A DNA stretch of 64,000 nucleotides, from NCBI RefSeq assembly GCF_003606365.2, contig NZ_CP031933.2:744001-808000 (forward strand), in the 5' to 3' direction. The translations under genes and the position numbers were made by a program. The notes beneath the pieces are model-generated. The model saw only the letters and a list, made by a program, of their open reading frames with translations, did not search any database and had not been told where the DNA came from. Shown one piece after another: positions 27,807-37,642 of the stretch. Every line of letters begins with the position of its first letter. The stretch's first letter is position 1. Source of the DNA: Companilactobacillus zhachilii. Lineage in GTDB: Bacteria; Bacillota; Bacilli; Lactobacillales; Lactobacillaceae.

Positions 27807-28583
27807 TTGAACGTTTATTTTATGTTGATCAAACAAAATATCAAAGCGCAATTTGAATACAATATTTCAACTTATTTACTGATTGTAGGCCAGTTTATTG
27901 CTCAATTGACTTTTGTTTTAGGGTTCTTTTTACTCTTTAAGATACTTGGCTCTATTAATGGTTATGTATTTTCACAAGCATTGTTGGTTTATGCATTGGT
28001 CAACATTTCTTATACTTGTGCAGAAATTTTTGGTAAAGGTGTTAACAGCCTTGCCGAATTGATCAGGCGTGGTAGTTTGGACATTTACTTAATGCGTCCG
28101 CAACCGTTATTATTGCAAATAATGGTAAGTGGCGTTGAAATATCTCGAGTTGGTCGATTGATTACATCGATTGGATTGCTGATAATGGCGATAGTTAGAA
28201 GTTCAATTCAGTGGAATATTTTTAAATTAATTGCTTTAGTCACAATACCCCTTGGAGGCATTATTTTATTTCTGGGATTGTATATTCTTTTTGGAGCATT
28301 GACCTTTTATTCTGTGAATTCAATCAATATTTCTATTTTATTAATGGGTAGTGGATCAGATTGCTTACATTATCCAGTAGATGTAATGAACAAGGCGGTG
28401 CGGGCCGTGTTGACGTATGTTTTTCCATTCGCTTTAATTAATTATTATCCATTTTTGTATATTTTTGACAAAGTGAACGGAGTAGAATTAGTTTTTGTTC
28501 CGTTAATATCGATTGTATTTTTAGCAGTTATTTTAAAGTTTTGGAAATTTTGTTCTAGGTATTATTCATCGACAGGGTCGTAG
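27807..28583 (+). CDS. ABC-2 family permease subunit 2
   Basis: A 258-residue six-helix permease of the same family. TTG 27807 is the likely start: AAGGGGG overlaps the previous stop and is 8 bases upstream. The family block LAELIRRGSLDIYLMRPQPLLLQ is clear. It starts 4 bases after the first permease stop, confirming the operon. The middle loop SINISILLMGSGSDCLHYP is typical. A terminator shared with the convergent tetR gene follows. Confidence 0.85.
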   Translation: MNVYFMLIKQNIKAQFEYNISTYLLIVGQFIAQLTFVLGFFLLFKILGSINGYVFSQALLVYALVNISYTCAEIFGKGVNSLAELIRRGSLDIYLMRPQPLLLQIMVSGVEISRVGRLITSIGLLIMAIVRSSIQWNIFKLIALVTIPLGGIILFLGLYILFGALTFYSVNSINISILLMGSGSDCLHYPVDVMNKAVRAVLTYVFPFALINYYPFLYIFDKVNGVELVFVPLISIVFLAVILKFWKFCSRYYSSTGS

Positions 28584-28606
28584 TTATTTTGAATAGTGAT
28601 GAGTGT

Positions 28607-28660
28607 AAAAAGGGCATTGGAGAAAATCTTATTCCACAGATTTCTTCTAACGTCCTTTTT
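28607..28660. terminator. Bidirectional terminator
   Basis: AAAAAGGGC..GGAGAA pairs with TTCTTC..GTCCTTTTT between convergent genes. Confidence 0.7.
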
Positions 28661-28675
28661 GTAATCAAATTTTTT

Positions 28676-29251
28676 TTACAATCCACCATGCAACAAAGTA
28701 GTCAAATATTTATCGGCGGTTTCTTTATCCACATTTGGTTGTTCAAAAAGACACCATTCTAGCATTCCCACAATCAAATCGCTATAAAAACGAGCTAATA
28801 GTTTAGCCGGAACTCGTTTTGAAGTGCTAGGTAAACAATGTTCAACGATAATTTCATTAGCTTCACGTTTCAAATAACCAGCCGTGTTGTGCCACAAGTG
28901 GGAATCGACACCATTACTCTTTTTCAAATTTTCCAATAAGGGATTATTGTTGTGGAAAAAATCGAGTAGGAGATTGAAAGTTTCAATTAAACCGTCTTCA
29001 TTACGGGTAATATCAGGTAGTTTTTGAAAAATATCATGACCAATGTATGACCAAAGATATTGCAACAGGTCCAACTTGTCATCAAAGTAATTATAAAATG
29101 TAGCCCGAGGGTACTCACTTTTTTGGCAAATATCGTTGACGGTAATCTTATCGAATTCATTTTCTCCTAATGCTTCGAACATGGCAATTCGAAAGGCTTT
29201 AAGTGTCCGCTTAGCACCAAGTGTTAAGTGTTGATTCACATCAATCTTCAT
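28676..29251 (-). CDS. TetR/AcrR-family regulator of the MMPL exporter
   Basis: A 191-residue regulator. The N-terminal HTH reads LGENEFDKITVNDICQKSEYPRATFYNYFDDKLDL (part shown), with the recognition helix near residues 45-54. The C-terminal domain is of the TetR_C_7/8 type found beside MMPL or YhgE exporters. GGGGGAAA is 10 bases before ATG 29251. It is divergent from the MMPL gene at 29485 and most likely represses it; GTAAA-CGC-TTTAC between them is a possible operator. Confidence 0.85.
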   Translation of the reverse strand: MKIDVNQHLTLGAKRTLKAFRIAMFEALGENEFDKITVNDICQKSEYPRATFYNYFDDKLDLLQYLWSYIGHDIFQKLPDITRNEDGLIETFNLLLDFFHNNNPLLENLKKSNGVDSHLWHNTAGYLKREANEIIVEHCLPSTSKRVPAKLLARFYSDLIVGMLEWCLFEQPNVDKETADKYLTTLLHGGL

Positions 29252-29311
29252 GTTCTAATTTCCCCCAAAGTTCATTTAAAAACTTAATTGTTAATTTTAG
29301 TCTAGCATATT

Positions 29312-29324
29312 GTAAACGCTTTAC
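29312..29324. promoter_or_regulatory. Dyad between tetR and MMPL genes: operator or cre
   Basis: GTAAACGCTTTAC has perfect 5-base arms around CGC. With the preceding T it also matches the cre consensus at 12 of 14. Either TetR or CcpA could bind; the sequence alone does not decide. Confidence 0.4.
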
Positions 29325-29484
29325 TTAAATAAATAAGTGTCTAAATTTTTGCATATTATAAATTATGTCTAAATATAGGCTAATATACAATATTTGTCTC
29401 TTGTATAAGGATGCTATTGATTTTATGATTGTCAGTGAATTTTCAGAAAGTATTTTGATAGTATTCATGTAAGGAGATATTACT

Positions 29485-32400
29485 ATGCAAAAGAAGCTGA
29501 GTCGATATATTGCAGCTTTAATTGGTTGGATCATTGTGGTCATTGTTGCACTGGTAGCGATGCCCAATGTTTCGCAATTGGTTAGAAATAAGGGGAATTT
29601 CACTTTACCAAGTTATGCTGAAAGTCAGAAGGCTTCCAACATTGAAAAGAAAGCCAATGGGAATAAGGCTGTACGGACTTATACGGTTGTTTTCAAAAAT
29701 GACGGTGGAGAGAAACTTTCATCTTCACAGGCGGATGAAATCAATGATAAGTTAGATGAATTGAGTAATAAGAGGTTTCTCAAAGTCACCAATGTCATGG
29801 GTCCAAGTGATAACGCTGAAACTAAAAAGCAACTGATTGCTAAAGATAAGACAACTCAGTTAGCTCAAGTAACAGTGAAAAAGAATAATTATGTCGGACA
29901 ACAAGTGAAAGAGTTGCAACGACAATTACATGTTTCAGGAATCAACACCTATGTAACTGGGGTTGATGCTTTGAACGATGCCTTTTCAACGGTGACTGAA
30001 AAGGGGATTCAAAAGACTGAGGTTATTGCGGTAATTTTCATTTTCATCGTTTTGATTTTAGTTTTCCGTTCACCGATCGTACCGCTAATTTCATTACTAA
30101 ATGTTGGGGTAGCGTTTGTCACTTCCTTGAGTATCGTCATGAACTTAGCGCAAAAAGTAGACTTTCCAATTTCTAATTTCACGCAAGTCTTCTTAGTCGT
30201 TGTTTTATTCGGTATTGGGACTGATTATAATATCCTGTTGTATAACTACTTTAAAGGAGCTTTAGCTAGGGGACTCTCGGCAAAAGAAGCGTCGCATGAG
30301 GCTCAGATCCATGGTGGCCGGACGATTCTTTACAGTGGTGTCTCGGTCTTCATCGGATTTTCAGTCTTAGCTCTAGCAAAGTTTTAGTTTTATCAAAGTG
30401 CTGTTGGTGTTGCCATCGGAATTTTGGTTTTACTAGCAGTCTTATTAACGCTCAACATGTTCTTTATGCAGACGCTAGGAAAGAAAATGTTTTGGCCTAG
30501 CAAGGTCAGTGCTGGTGGTGGCAAGAGTCGAATCTGGTATGGATTGTCAAGATCTGCCTTAGCCTATCCAGTTGTCATGCTTGGTATTATTGCCGTCTGT
30601 GCGGTACCATTTTTCATCAATCAAGATTCAACTTTGAATTTCAATAATGCTGATGAAGTACCGGATAGTTATCAAGCAAAGGCCGGTTATCAAATTATTC
30701 AAAAGCATTTTAGCAAAGGAATGTCAGCTCCAGCTACGGTTGAAATTGAGGATAATTCCAGGATGACGACGCAAGCTAAACTGGCCGCGATTGATGATTT
30801 AACGACTTACTTACAAAAAGAACCAGGTGTTAAAACAGTTACTTCCGCAACTGAGCCTGGTGGTAATAAGATTCAAAGTATGTATCTCAAGAATCAATTA
30901 ACTACTATTACGAATGGTTTAACGACTTCAACTAAAGGACTTGAGAAAATTAAGTCAGGTTTGAATTCGGCCAGTTCACAATTACAGAGTGCCAATATTA
31001 GTGGCAGTACCGCTCAGGTTCAACAATTAGCTAATGGTACGAGTGAACTTCAAAATGGTGCTCAACAGTTATCTAGTGGTATTAATCAGTATACGGCTGG
31101 AGTTAATAGTGTTAACAGCGGTGTTCAGAGCGCTAATAGCCAGTTGCCAGTTTTGACAAGTGGCGTTTCAACTTTGAATAGTAGTTCTGCTCAGTTAGCA
31201 ACCGGTATGTCACAGTTACAATCACAAGTTAGTTCATTGTCTGGTCAAGCTAGCCAGTTGTTAGCTTTAATGCAAGCTTCTGGTCAAAATACTAGTGCCG
31301 CTAGTGGTGAGATAGCACAATTACAAAGTTCAATCAGCCAATTGAGTGCTGGTTCAACTGCTTTATCATCAGGAATTTCACAATTGTCAGGTTCAATGCC
31401 TGGTTTAACTTCAGGTATGTCGACTTTAGCTAGTGGAACAAGTACCTTAGCTGCAACTAGTCCAACCTTAACTTCTGGTAGTCAAAGTGTTGCCAGTGGT
31501 GCGGCAACTGTTAATAGTGGCGTTCAACAAATGAATACCCAGTTGCAACAAATGGCTGGTAAAGTAACGCAACTTGAATCAGGTTTAACTTCAGCAAATG
31601 ATGGTTTGAATTCACTTGCTCAAGGTAACACGACAATGAAGACTTATCTAAATGGCCTTAGAAAGTCTTATGTTGGTGATACATTCTATCTACCAAAAGA
31701 TACGATTAAGAGTAAAGCCTTTAAACCTTCACTTGATGCTTATATGAATAATAATCGTAAGATCGCTTCATTGACGATTGTCTTTAAAGGCGACCCTAAT
31801 AGTGATACAACTTCTGAGCAATTGAAGATGATTCAAACTGATATGAAAGCTAGATTAAAACATGGTGCATTGAAGCACGCTAAAGTTGCCGTCGGTGGTC
31901 AAACATCGCAAAATAATGATTTGAGAGCTTTGGCAAATGGTGACTTTGGTCGGACAGCAACAATCATGACCATCGGTATCGGAATTGCTTTGATTGTCGT
32001 AACAGAATCGATTTTGCAACCAATGACGATTATTGGAACTTTGTTATTGGCCTATGAAGTTTCATTAGGAATCACGAGAATCTTCTCGAAATTAGTTTTG
32101 CATGACAATATGTTGAGTTGGAATACGCCATTCTTCACCTTTATTATGTTGATGGCTTTAGGTGTTGATTACAGTATCTTCTTGATGATTAGATTTAAGG
32201 ATGAACCAATGCCAGATTTGAAGGACCGGATGTTAAATGCGGCCACCTCAATCGGAACAGTTGTTATCTCCGCAGCTATTATCTTGAGTGGTACCTTCGC
32301 CGCTTTGATGCCATCAGGTGTTACGACGTTGATTCAAGTAGCTTTAGGTGTTATCTTCGGTTTGATTATCTTGGTCATTATCTTGCCACTGACGATGTCA

Positions 32401-32514
32401 TCGTTGATTAGTTTGATTACTTGGCATGATAAGCGTTTGTTTAGGGTTAAGAAACCTAAAGATAAAAAGAAAAATAATGATGATGCTAGTGATGTAGCGG
32501 ATTCTAAAGCATAG
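29485..32514 (+). pseudogene. MMPL/RND-family exporter split by an in-frame TAG
   Basis: The whole gene is 1010 codons in one frame, with a TAG at codon 301 (30385-30387). Before it: helix 1 (RYIAALIGWIIVVIVALVA), a large extracellular domain and helices to VSVFIGFSVLALAKF. After it the frame continues at once with FYQSAVGVAIGILVLL, the expected next helix, so a single sense codon has become a stop. The second half has an extracellular domain with long Gln/Ser/Gly heptads (about 490-700), and helices with LMALGVDYSIFLMIRFKDE. The family exports lipids, drugs or siderophores. Both halves are otherwise intact, suggesting a very recent mutation, readthrough, or a base-call error. A ribosome site (AAGGAGA) precedes ATG 29485. 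Confidence 0.88.
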
Positions 32515-32525
32515 TTATTATAAAG

Positions 32526-32702
32526 ATGCCGCCTCCAAGAACAAGAATTTAGGTCGCTATGGGGACCGGCCTGAGCCAAGGTCTCAGGCCTCGATTTTGA
32601 ACCTCGCAAAAGCCGCGAGTTTCAAAACTCGTCCCGTGGTGTAAGAGCTGAAGCTCTAACGCCACCTTCACAGCGGCCTAAATTCTTGTTCCTTCCGGCT
32701 AG
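32526..32702 (+). repeat. Interspersed palindromic element, copy J
   Basis: Full-length copy, ATGCCGCCTCC to CTAG. Arms GAACAAGAATTTAGG and CCTAAATTCTTGTTC are perfect. Its GCCGCC end lies 12 bases after the MMPL stop. Confidence 0.92.
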
Positions 32703-32759
32703 GATATTAGTTTCTTTTTAAGTGTAATCAGATAACAGTAATGAATAATTATATATAGC

Positions 32760-32808
32760 AAAAGCATCTATGGAGAATTAATTTGTATTCTTCATAGATG
32801 CTTTTTTG
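32760..32808. terminator. Intrinsic terminator between element copies J and K
   Basis: AAAAGCATCTATG..GAA pairs with TTC..CATAGATGCTTTTTT. It very much resembles the terminator at 1285-1333 in form and may serve the MMPL gene. Confidence 0.8.
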
Positions 32809-32838
32809 ATATCATATTATTTTTCAAGTATAAAATAA

Positions 32839-33027
32839 ATTAGTCGGAAGAGCAGAGAAACAGTTACTGGAAGTGAAAGTGCTGTAAGGACGACTGTTTT
32901 TGTCGTTCTTACAGCACCGGGCGTGTTGGCGACTTGCTGAACTTGCAAGGCTTCAACCGAGGCTCGAGACCGTGGCTCGGGCCGTTCCGCACTGCCAGTG
33001 ACTGTTTCTTTGCTCTGGAGATGGCAT
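32839..33027 (-). repeat. Interspersed palindromic element, copy K (most diverged full copy)
   Basis: TTAGTCGG to GATGGCAT. Arms AGAGCA-GAAACAGTTACTGG and CCAGTGACTGTTTC-TGCTCT pair with a bulge and a wobble. Inner hairpins (GTGCTGTAAGGACG...CGTTCTTACAGCAC and GAGGCTCGAGACCGTGGCTC) differ in sequence from other copies but keep the same layout. Followed by CTAGTTTATTCGTTG, the usual element flank. Confidence 0.85.
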
Positions 33028-33108
33028 ATTTGAAGATATAATCTAGTTTATTCGTTGTTTTTTCAATGTATGTTACCCTAATATAGGAGTTTTCATGAGA
33101 GGGGACAT

Positions 33109-33444
33109 ATGAAGAACAAAGTTATCCGTAATTTTCTAATATTTGTCATCTTCTGGTTGTTGATAACACTAGGGATGAACGTTTTTAACCAACGACCACT
33201 ATTTCACAGTTTTCCTTGGGAAGTATTGTTGATTTTCCTACTATCACTAATTCAAATCGTAACTAATTATCAACGTAAAATAATTTGGAGTATTTATTTT
33301 GTAGTCTTCTTTATCTTTATGTTGTTGACTGGTGGCTATTATAATTGGACATCACTAATAACGTTTGCGATGATGTCAGTGTTTATGAGTGCAATAACGT
33401 ATTTCATTGGCAATCAGTTTAAAAAAGGTGAACACATTAAATGA
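33109..33444 (+). CDS. Membrane protein, unknown (DUF3021-like layout)
   Basis: A 111-residue protein with four predicted helices (about 8-24, 36-52, 58-77, 80-102) and a Lys-rich tail GNQFKKGEHIK. GAGAGGGG lies 8 bases before ATG 33109. Its TGA overlaps the ATG of the lipoprotein gene (ATGA), so the two form a coupled pair. The four-helix pattern resembles DUF3021 proteins that accompany LytTR regulators, but none is present; family not certain. Confidence 0.6.
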   Translation: MKNKVIRNFLIFVIFWLLITLGMNVFNQRPLFHSFPWEVLLIFLLSLIQIVTNYQRKIIWSIYFVVFFIFMLLTGGYYNWTSLITFAMMSVFMSAITYFIGNQFKKGEHIK

Positions 33445-34211
33445 GAAAATTTTTGTGGATTGTTTTGGTATTGAGCATCTTTTTATTAGTTGGGTGTAGT
33501 TCCAAGAACAATCAAACGAAGCAACAAGCACAGAAACCGGAACGAACGATTCAAAAAAATCAAAAGGCTTGGCAGAAGAAAAAATCTGCAGCAGTTAATG
33601 TTAATCAAAAAGATTTAACACCTTTTGTTGCCACCGTTCCAACAGGTTATCATGATGAAGATATGTCATTGTCACGTTTTAAAAATGGCAGTCAATTAGT
33701 CGTTCAAGCGCAAGTAGTTAATCTGCAAGCAGATAAACCAACACTGGTAACAAAAACCAAGGCTACGATTTATATCAAAAAGGTACTGGCCGGTAATAAA
33801 AATTATCAAGGAAAGACCATCAAAACTGAATTGTCAGGCGGACTTACTACTGCGAAGTTTAAGTATACAAGTTTGGAAGGCGAGTACATCGGCAAACAGT
33901 TTGGTTTCAAAAATCCTCAAGCTAAAGTTTACAGTGACAATCCCAATAGTCCGTTGCCAAAGATTGGTCAAACGATTATCGTAGGACTAAATCAATTCCG
34001 CCCAGAGAATGATCATGATCTTAAACAACATCAAGCAAATGGTTTAACGACCAAGAATTTTTATGTGGTTAATAATCCAGATGTTACTTATTGGGTTGAA
34101 AGTAATGGGAAATATCAGCTAAATAATCCAGCGTTTTTGAAAAATAGTATTAAGAAATATCATAAATTGAATGGACTATCTAAATATTTTAATCAGCATT
34201 TAAAGGATTAA
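33441..34211 (+). CDS. Lipoprotein, unknown function
   Basis: A 256-residue exported lipoprotein. The signal peptide RKFLWIVLVLSIFLLVGC ends in the lipobox LVGC (C19), then a Lys/Gln-rich linker. The mature domain (about 50-256) alternates beta strands (SQLVVQAQVVNLQADKPTLVTKTKATIYIKKVL) with GQTIIVGLNQFRPENDHD. This resembles small beta-rich lipoproteins of lactobacilli without known role. Coupled to the preceding membrane protein by ATGA overlap, so the two probably work together in the envelope. Confidence 0.75.
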   Translation: MRKFLWIVLVLSIFLLVGCSSKNNQTKQQAQKPERTIQKNQKAWQKKKSAAVNVNQKDLTPFVATVPTGYHDEDMSLSRFKNGSQLVVQAQVVNLQADKPTLVTKTKATIYIKKVLAGNKNYQGKTIKTELSGGLTTAKFKYTSLEGEYIGKQFGFKNPQAKVYSDNPNSPLPKIGQTIIVGLNQFRPENDHDLKQHQANGLTTKNFYVVNNPDVTYWVESNGKYQLNNPAFLKNSIKKYHKLNGLSKYFNQHLKD

Positions 34212-34229
34212 AATACATACCATAAATTG

Positions 34230-34268
34230 AAAGAAGTTGAATGATTAAATGTCATTCAACTTCTTTTT
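34230..34268 (+). terminator. Intrinsic terminator after the lipoprotein gene
   Basis: AAAGAAGTTGAATG pairs with CATTCAACTTCTTTTT, 19 bases after the stop. Confidence 0.9.
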
Positions 34269-34409
34269 ATTAGAAAAATATTTCTATATTATTTTACAAG
34301 TTGAAAGTTATTATCCGTTATCCCAGTATGACTTTTGTATTGCGGACTTTTAATAGGTGGAGTATTATTAGAAAAAATATAATAATGTTCTAATCTAAGA
34401 AGGCGAAAT

Positions 34410-35633
34410 ATGGATAAGTTTAAGAGACAAATATATTTAGCTACATCGGCATCCCTTATCTCAGGTTTTGGTAATGGGATGTTCTCCTTTGCCATTGATT
34501 TGTATGTTTTAAGAGAATCCTCATCGCCATTATGGTTTGCTGGAACTCAAATAATTTCACCATTGATCGCCTTTTTTCTTTCTCATCAAGTGGGAGATTT
34601 GATAGATAAATACCCACACAAAAAGATACTTAGTTTGGCGTATATTTCAGAAATTGTTGTAGTATTATGTTATTTCTTCCTCTTACAGCTTAAGGTAGTC
34701 ATGACAATAAAGTTTCTAATGACCTTGATTGTATTGGTGTTCCTTAATATATTTAATTTAGTTGAACAATCATCATATCAAGCATCGGTTATTAACTTAG
34801 TTCCAAAAAATCGCATACAAAAATTGAATTCCATGCAACGTTTAGCAGCGTCATGTTCACAAATTTTTTCGCCAGCACTCGGAGCTTCGATATATTCTTT
34901 ATTAGGAATGCACAATATGATTTCCATTAGAATAGTGACAGTTTTAATGTCATTGGTTTTGATTTCAATGATTGATTTTCACGCAGCAATAAATAACGAA
35001 GCAGATGTAAAAGAGAAAGTAACAGAGCATAATAATCTAAAAATCCGTGAAATATTAAAGGGCAATCGAGTATTGTTATACACTATTATCATGTCCATCG
35101 GCGTTAATATCTTTTTGGCAATATCTAATATTGCTTTACCATTCTTAATGGTACACATTTTGAAATTTACGAATAGTCAATATGGATTGCAACAAACAAT
35201 GGTCGGAGTCGTATCTATTTTGGCAGGGACTTTTCTTTCATTAATAAAGAGCATATCCAAACCAGTCCGAGTAAGTATGTTAGCGATGATTAACATATCT
35301 ATCTCTTTGGTAATCTTTGGCATAACAGGAATCGTGAATATTTCCCATTTGTTTAGTTTGATAGTGTTCCTAACAGTTTCGATAATTATGGGAGCATCCT
35401 TAGTTTCTATGGAAATACCGATGAGTACATATATGCAGGCCTCAGTTCCAAAGAATATCCAAGGAAAAGTTTTTTCGTTTGTCTTTGGAGCGTCACAAAT
35501 TGCAATGCCAATCGGAACAATAATTGGTACCGTGTTTGTATATAGTCCATTTGTTTTGTTAATTATTAGCGGAGTACTTATGGCTGTTTTTGTGTCACTT
35601 AATTATTTGAAAAATGGTCGAGCGGTTGTTTAA
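34410..35633 (+). CDS. MFS transporter, macrolide-efflux (MefA-like) type
   Basis: A 407-residue, twelve-helix major facilitator. The motif between helices 2 and 3 reads GDLIDKYPHKKILSLAYI. It has the long N-terminal helix LISGFGNGMFSFAIDLYVL and the central block MQRLAASCSQIFSPALGASIYSLLG of the MFS_3/enterobactin- or macrolide-efflux group. The substrate is not fixed by sequence. AAGAAGG is 6 bases before ATG 34410. Monocistronic; the collapsed element L starts 3 bases past the stop. Confidence 0.82.
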   Translation: MDKFKRQIYLATSASLISGFGNGMFSFAIDLYVLRESSSPLWFAGTQIISPLIAFFLSHQVGDLIDKYPHKKILSLAYISEIVVVLCYFFLLQLKVVMTIKFLMTLIVLVFLNIFNLVEQSSYQASVINLVPKNRIQKLNSMQRLAASCSQIFSPALGASIYSLLGMHNMISIRIVTVLMSLVLISMIDFHAAINNEADVKEKVTEHNNLKIREILKGNRVLLYTIIMSIGVNIFLAISNIALPFLMVHILKFTNSQYGLQQTMVGVVSILAGTFLSLIKSISKPVRVSMLAMINISISLVIFGITGIVNISHLFSLIVFLTVSIIMGASLVSMEIPMSTYMQASVPKNIQGKVFSFVFGASQIAMPIGTIIGTVFVYSPFVLLIISGVLMAVFVSLNYLKNGRAVV

Positions 35634-35635
35634 AT

Positions 35636-35705
35636 ATGCCGCCTCCAGGAGCAAGAAAAATTAGGTCGCTATGGGGACCTAATTTTTCTTGCTCCTTCCG
35701 GCTAG
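35636..35705 (+). repeat. Palindromic element, copy L, collapsed to one hairpin
   Basis: Both ends are kept (ATGCCGCCTCC and CCTTCCGGCTAG), but the inner hairpins are gone. What remains is a perfect 18-bp stem (35648-35665 with 35678-35695, GGAGCAAGAAAAATTAGG) around TCGCTATGGGGA, which is the start of the normal core. It doubles as a likely terminator-like structure after the MFS stop. Confidence 0.93.
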
Positions 35706-35831
35706 TTTATTCGTTGATTTTCGATAAAGTATAATATTGAAAATTTGATAATTTAATTGCTATTTTTAAGTAATGAATAGACATAGTACCGGTTTTTGAG
35801 ATTTGTTTTTAGTATCGTAATTATTTGAATT

Positions 35832-35867
35832 AACTCTAGTGAATTTTGAACTTGCTAGAGTTTTTTT
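35832..35867 (+). terminator. Intrinsic terminator
   Basis: AACTCTAG pairs with CTAGAGTT around a 15-base loop, then a T-run. Probably the MFS gene terminator, 200 bases after its stop and beyond element L. Confidence 0.75.
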
Positions 35868-35900
35868 ATTGCAGTAACGAGATGAAAATCAGTGAATAAA

Positions 35901-36088
35901 TTAGCTGGAGGGTGTGGGGATGAATCTATCAGCAGTGAAGGTGGAGTTAGGTCGGTGTTTTTCCGGCCTTACTCCACGGACGTATTTTGAGATTTGCGTA
36001 CTTTGCGAAGCTCAAAATCGAGGCGCGAGACCTTGGCTCGCACCGGTCCCACAGCAGGTAGATTCATCCCCACACCCGGAGGCGGCCC
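35901..36088 (-). repeat. Interspersed palindromic element, copy M (divergent stem)
   Basis: TTAGCTGGAGG to GGAGGCGGCC. Arms GGGTGTGGGGATGAATCTA and TAGATTCATCCCCACACCC are perfect and GC-richer than other stems. Inner hairpins are conserved. Lies 100 bases before the SLAP protein start. Confidence 0.92.
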
Positions 36089-36187
36089 CAATAGTTAAAA
36101 TACTATTAAACCTTCCAAAATATCAGCCAACAAAAAAATTGAAGTTTTATAATTAATTATGAATATTTCAATATGGAGGGATTAATT

Positions 36188-37483
36188 TTGAAGAAAAGTA
36201 CATCATTATTATTCAGTGGACTTCTAGTTTCAGGTATGGTCCTAGGTGCAACTGTTACATCAACAACAGTTCACGCTGACAATACTGCTACTACTCAAGC
36301 CACAGCTAATGTAACAAACAACGTTGCTTATTATGATCAAGATGGTAATTTTATCCTTAATAAGGATGAACAAGGCACTGAAGGTTCACCAATAACCTTT
36401 GCCCCAGACGGATATGCCATTCCAACTAACAATAAGGCAGTTTTTGGTGGCAGTGCTGCTACGGTTAGAGTAACTGTAAACAAAATGATTTCTGTTAAGG
36501 TCAACTATGTTGATCAAAACGGCAAGCTTGTTAACTCTGAAGTTGTTAATGGTGGTGTTGGTAACACTGCTAAGTTGACTGATTTACCAGCCGGCTGCAA
36601 CTGGGTCAACGATGCTGAACAAACAATCACTTTAGTTCAAGGTAAGGAGTACAACGTACCTGTTAATAAAAAAGTTTTCAATACGGTTATTTTTAAGACT
36701 TCGGATAATACTGAAGTAGGTCGTACTGAGATCTTTAGTGATAAAGTTGGCGATGCCTATAATTTAACATCAAGTCAAATTCCTGCTGGTTACAAAGCTG
36801 ACACGACAAGTTTGACACTACAAACAGATAACAATACTCAATTCGTAACTGTTACAAAAGATGCTGACGCTGCTACTGGTACGGTCACTGTTAATGATCA
36901 ACCAGCTCAACTTTATACAATTTATGGTAATACAATTACTGGTCGTACTTTGAAGGCTAATTCACCTTGGAAGATTTTTGATACTAAGGTTATCAAAGGT
37001 AAGACATACTACAAAGTTGCTACAAATGAATGGGTTGAAGCTAGTGCAGTCACTGTCAACAATGACACCACTAACACGGTGACACCATTCACAAATACTG
37101 TAAAAACTGGTAGCACTCTTTCAAGATTGTATAATAAAGAAGGTAAGGAGCTAAGTGGTCGTGCTTTAGGTCCAAATACATCTTGGAAGACAGCTAACAA
37201 GATGATTTTGAATGGTAAAACATATTATCAAGTAGCTACAGATGAATGGGTTGATGCAAGTACTGTAACAGTTAATGGTGAAACACCAGCAGAACCTTCA
37301 AATAACGTGGTAACTATCAATTCACAAATTGCCAGTCTTTATACAAAAGATGGTAAAGTTGTAACTGGTCGTGCTTTAAGACCGGGAACACAATGGAAGA
37401 CAGCTAATAAGATGACTCTAAATGGAGAAACATACTATCAAGTTGCTACAACAGAATGGGTTAAAGCAAGTAGTTTAGCTTAG
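36188..37483 (+). CDS. Secreted protein with three SLAP wall-binding repeats
   Basis: A 431-residue exported protein. TTG 36188 is the start: GGAGGG lies 7 bases before it, and an upstream in-frame ATG overlaps that ribosome site. Signal peptide KKSTSLLFSGLLVSGMVLGA, cleavage near VHA-DN. Residues about 95-210 are two MucBP-like units (VKVNYVDQNGKLVNSE, VIFKTSDNTEVGRTEIF). The last 200 are three SLAP repeats, each of the form 'LY...G..(V/I)..GR.L.......WK........G.TYY(K/Q)VAT.EWV.A'. It is likely a non-covalently wall-bound surface protein. Codon use suggests good expression. Confidence 0.85.
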   Translation: MKKSTSLLFSGLLVSGMVLGATVTSTTVHADNTATTQATANVTNNVAYYDQDGNFILNKDEQGTEGSPITFAPDGYAIPTNNKAVFGGSAATVRVTVNKMISVKVNYVDQNGKLVNSEVVNGGVGNTAKLTDLPAGCNWVNDAEQTITLVQGKEYNVPVNKKVFNTVIFKTSDNTEVGRTEIFSDKVGDAYNLTSSQIPAGYKADTTSLTLQTDNNTQFVTVTKDADAATGTVTVNDQPAQLYTIYGNTITGRTLKANSPWKIFDTKVIKGKTYYKVATNEWVEASAVTVNNDTTNTVTPFTNTVKTGSTLSRLYNKEGKELSGRALGPNTSWKTANKMILNGKTYYQVATDEWVDASTVTVNGETPAEPSNNVVTINSQIASLYTKDGKVVTGRALRPGTQWKTANKMTLNGETYYQVATTEWVKASSLA

Positions 37484-37499
37484 TTTTAGTAACACATTG

Positions 37500-37583
37500 T
37501 AACAAAACTAAGCTTTCAAGCATTAAAACAAATGGCGCCAGCAATCCAAAATTGGATTACTGACGCCGTTTGTTTTGAGTAGA
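37500..37583 (+). repeat. Family II repeat, copy c, acting as terminator-like hairpin
   Basis: AGCTTTCAAGCATTAAAACAAATGGC then CCAGCAATCCAAAATTGGATTACTG, closing with GCCGTTTGTTTT. It matches the central part of the 62414 copy and forms a strong stem (37525-37577) directly after the SLAP gene. Confidence 0.75.
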
Positions 37584-37642
37584 AGAAGTTAAGTTCTAAT
37601 TTCTAAGTATGTTGTAGAAATTAGTTCAGGGCAATATCGTTT

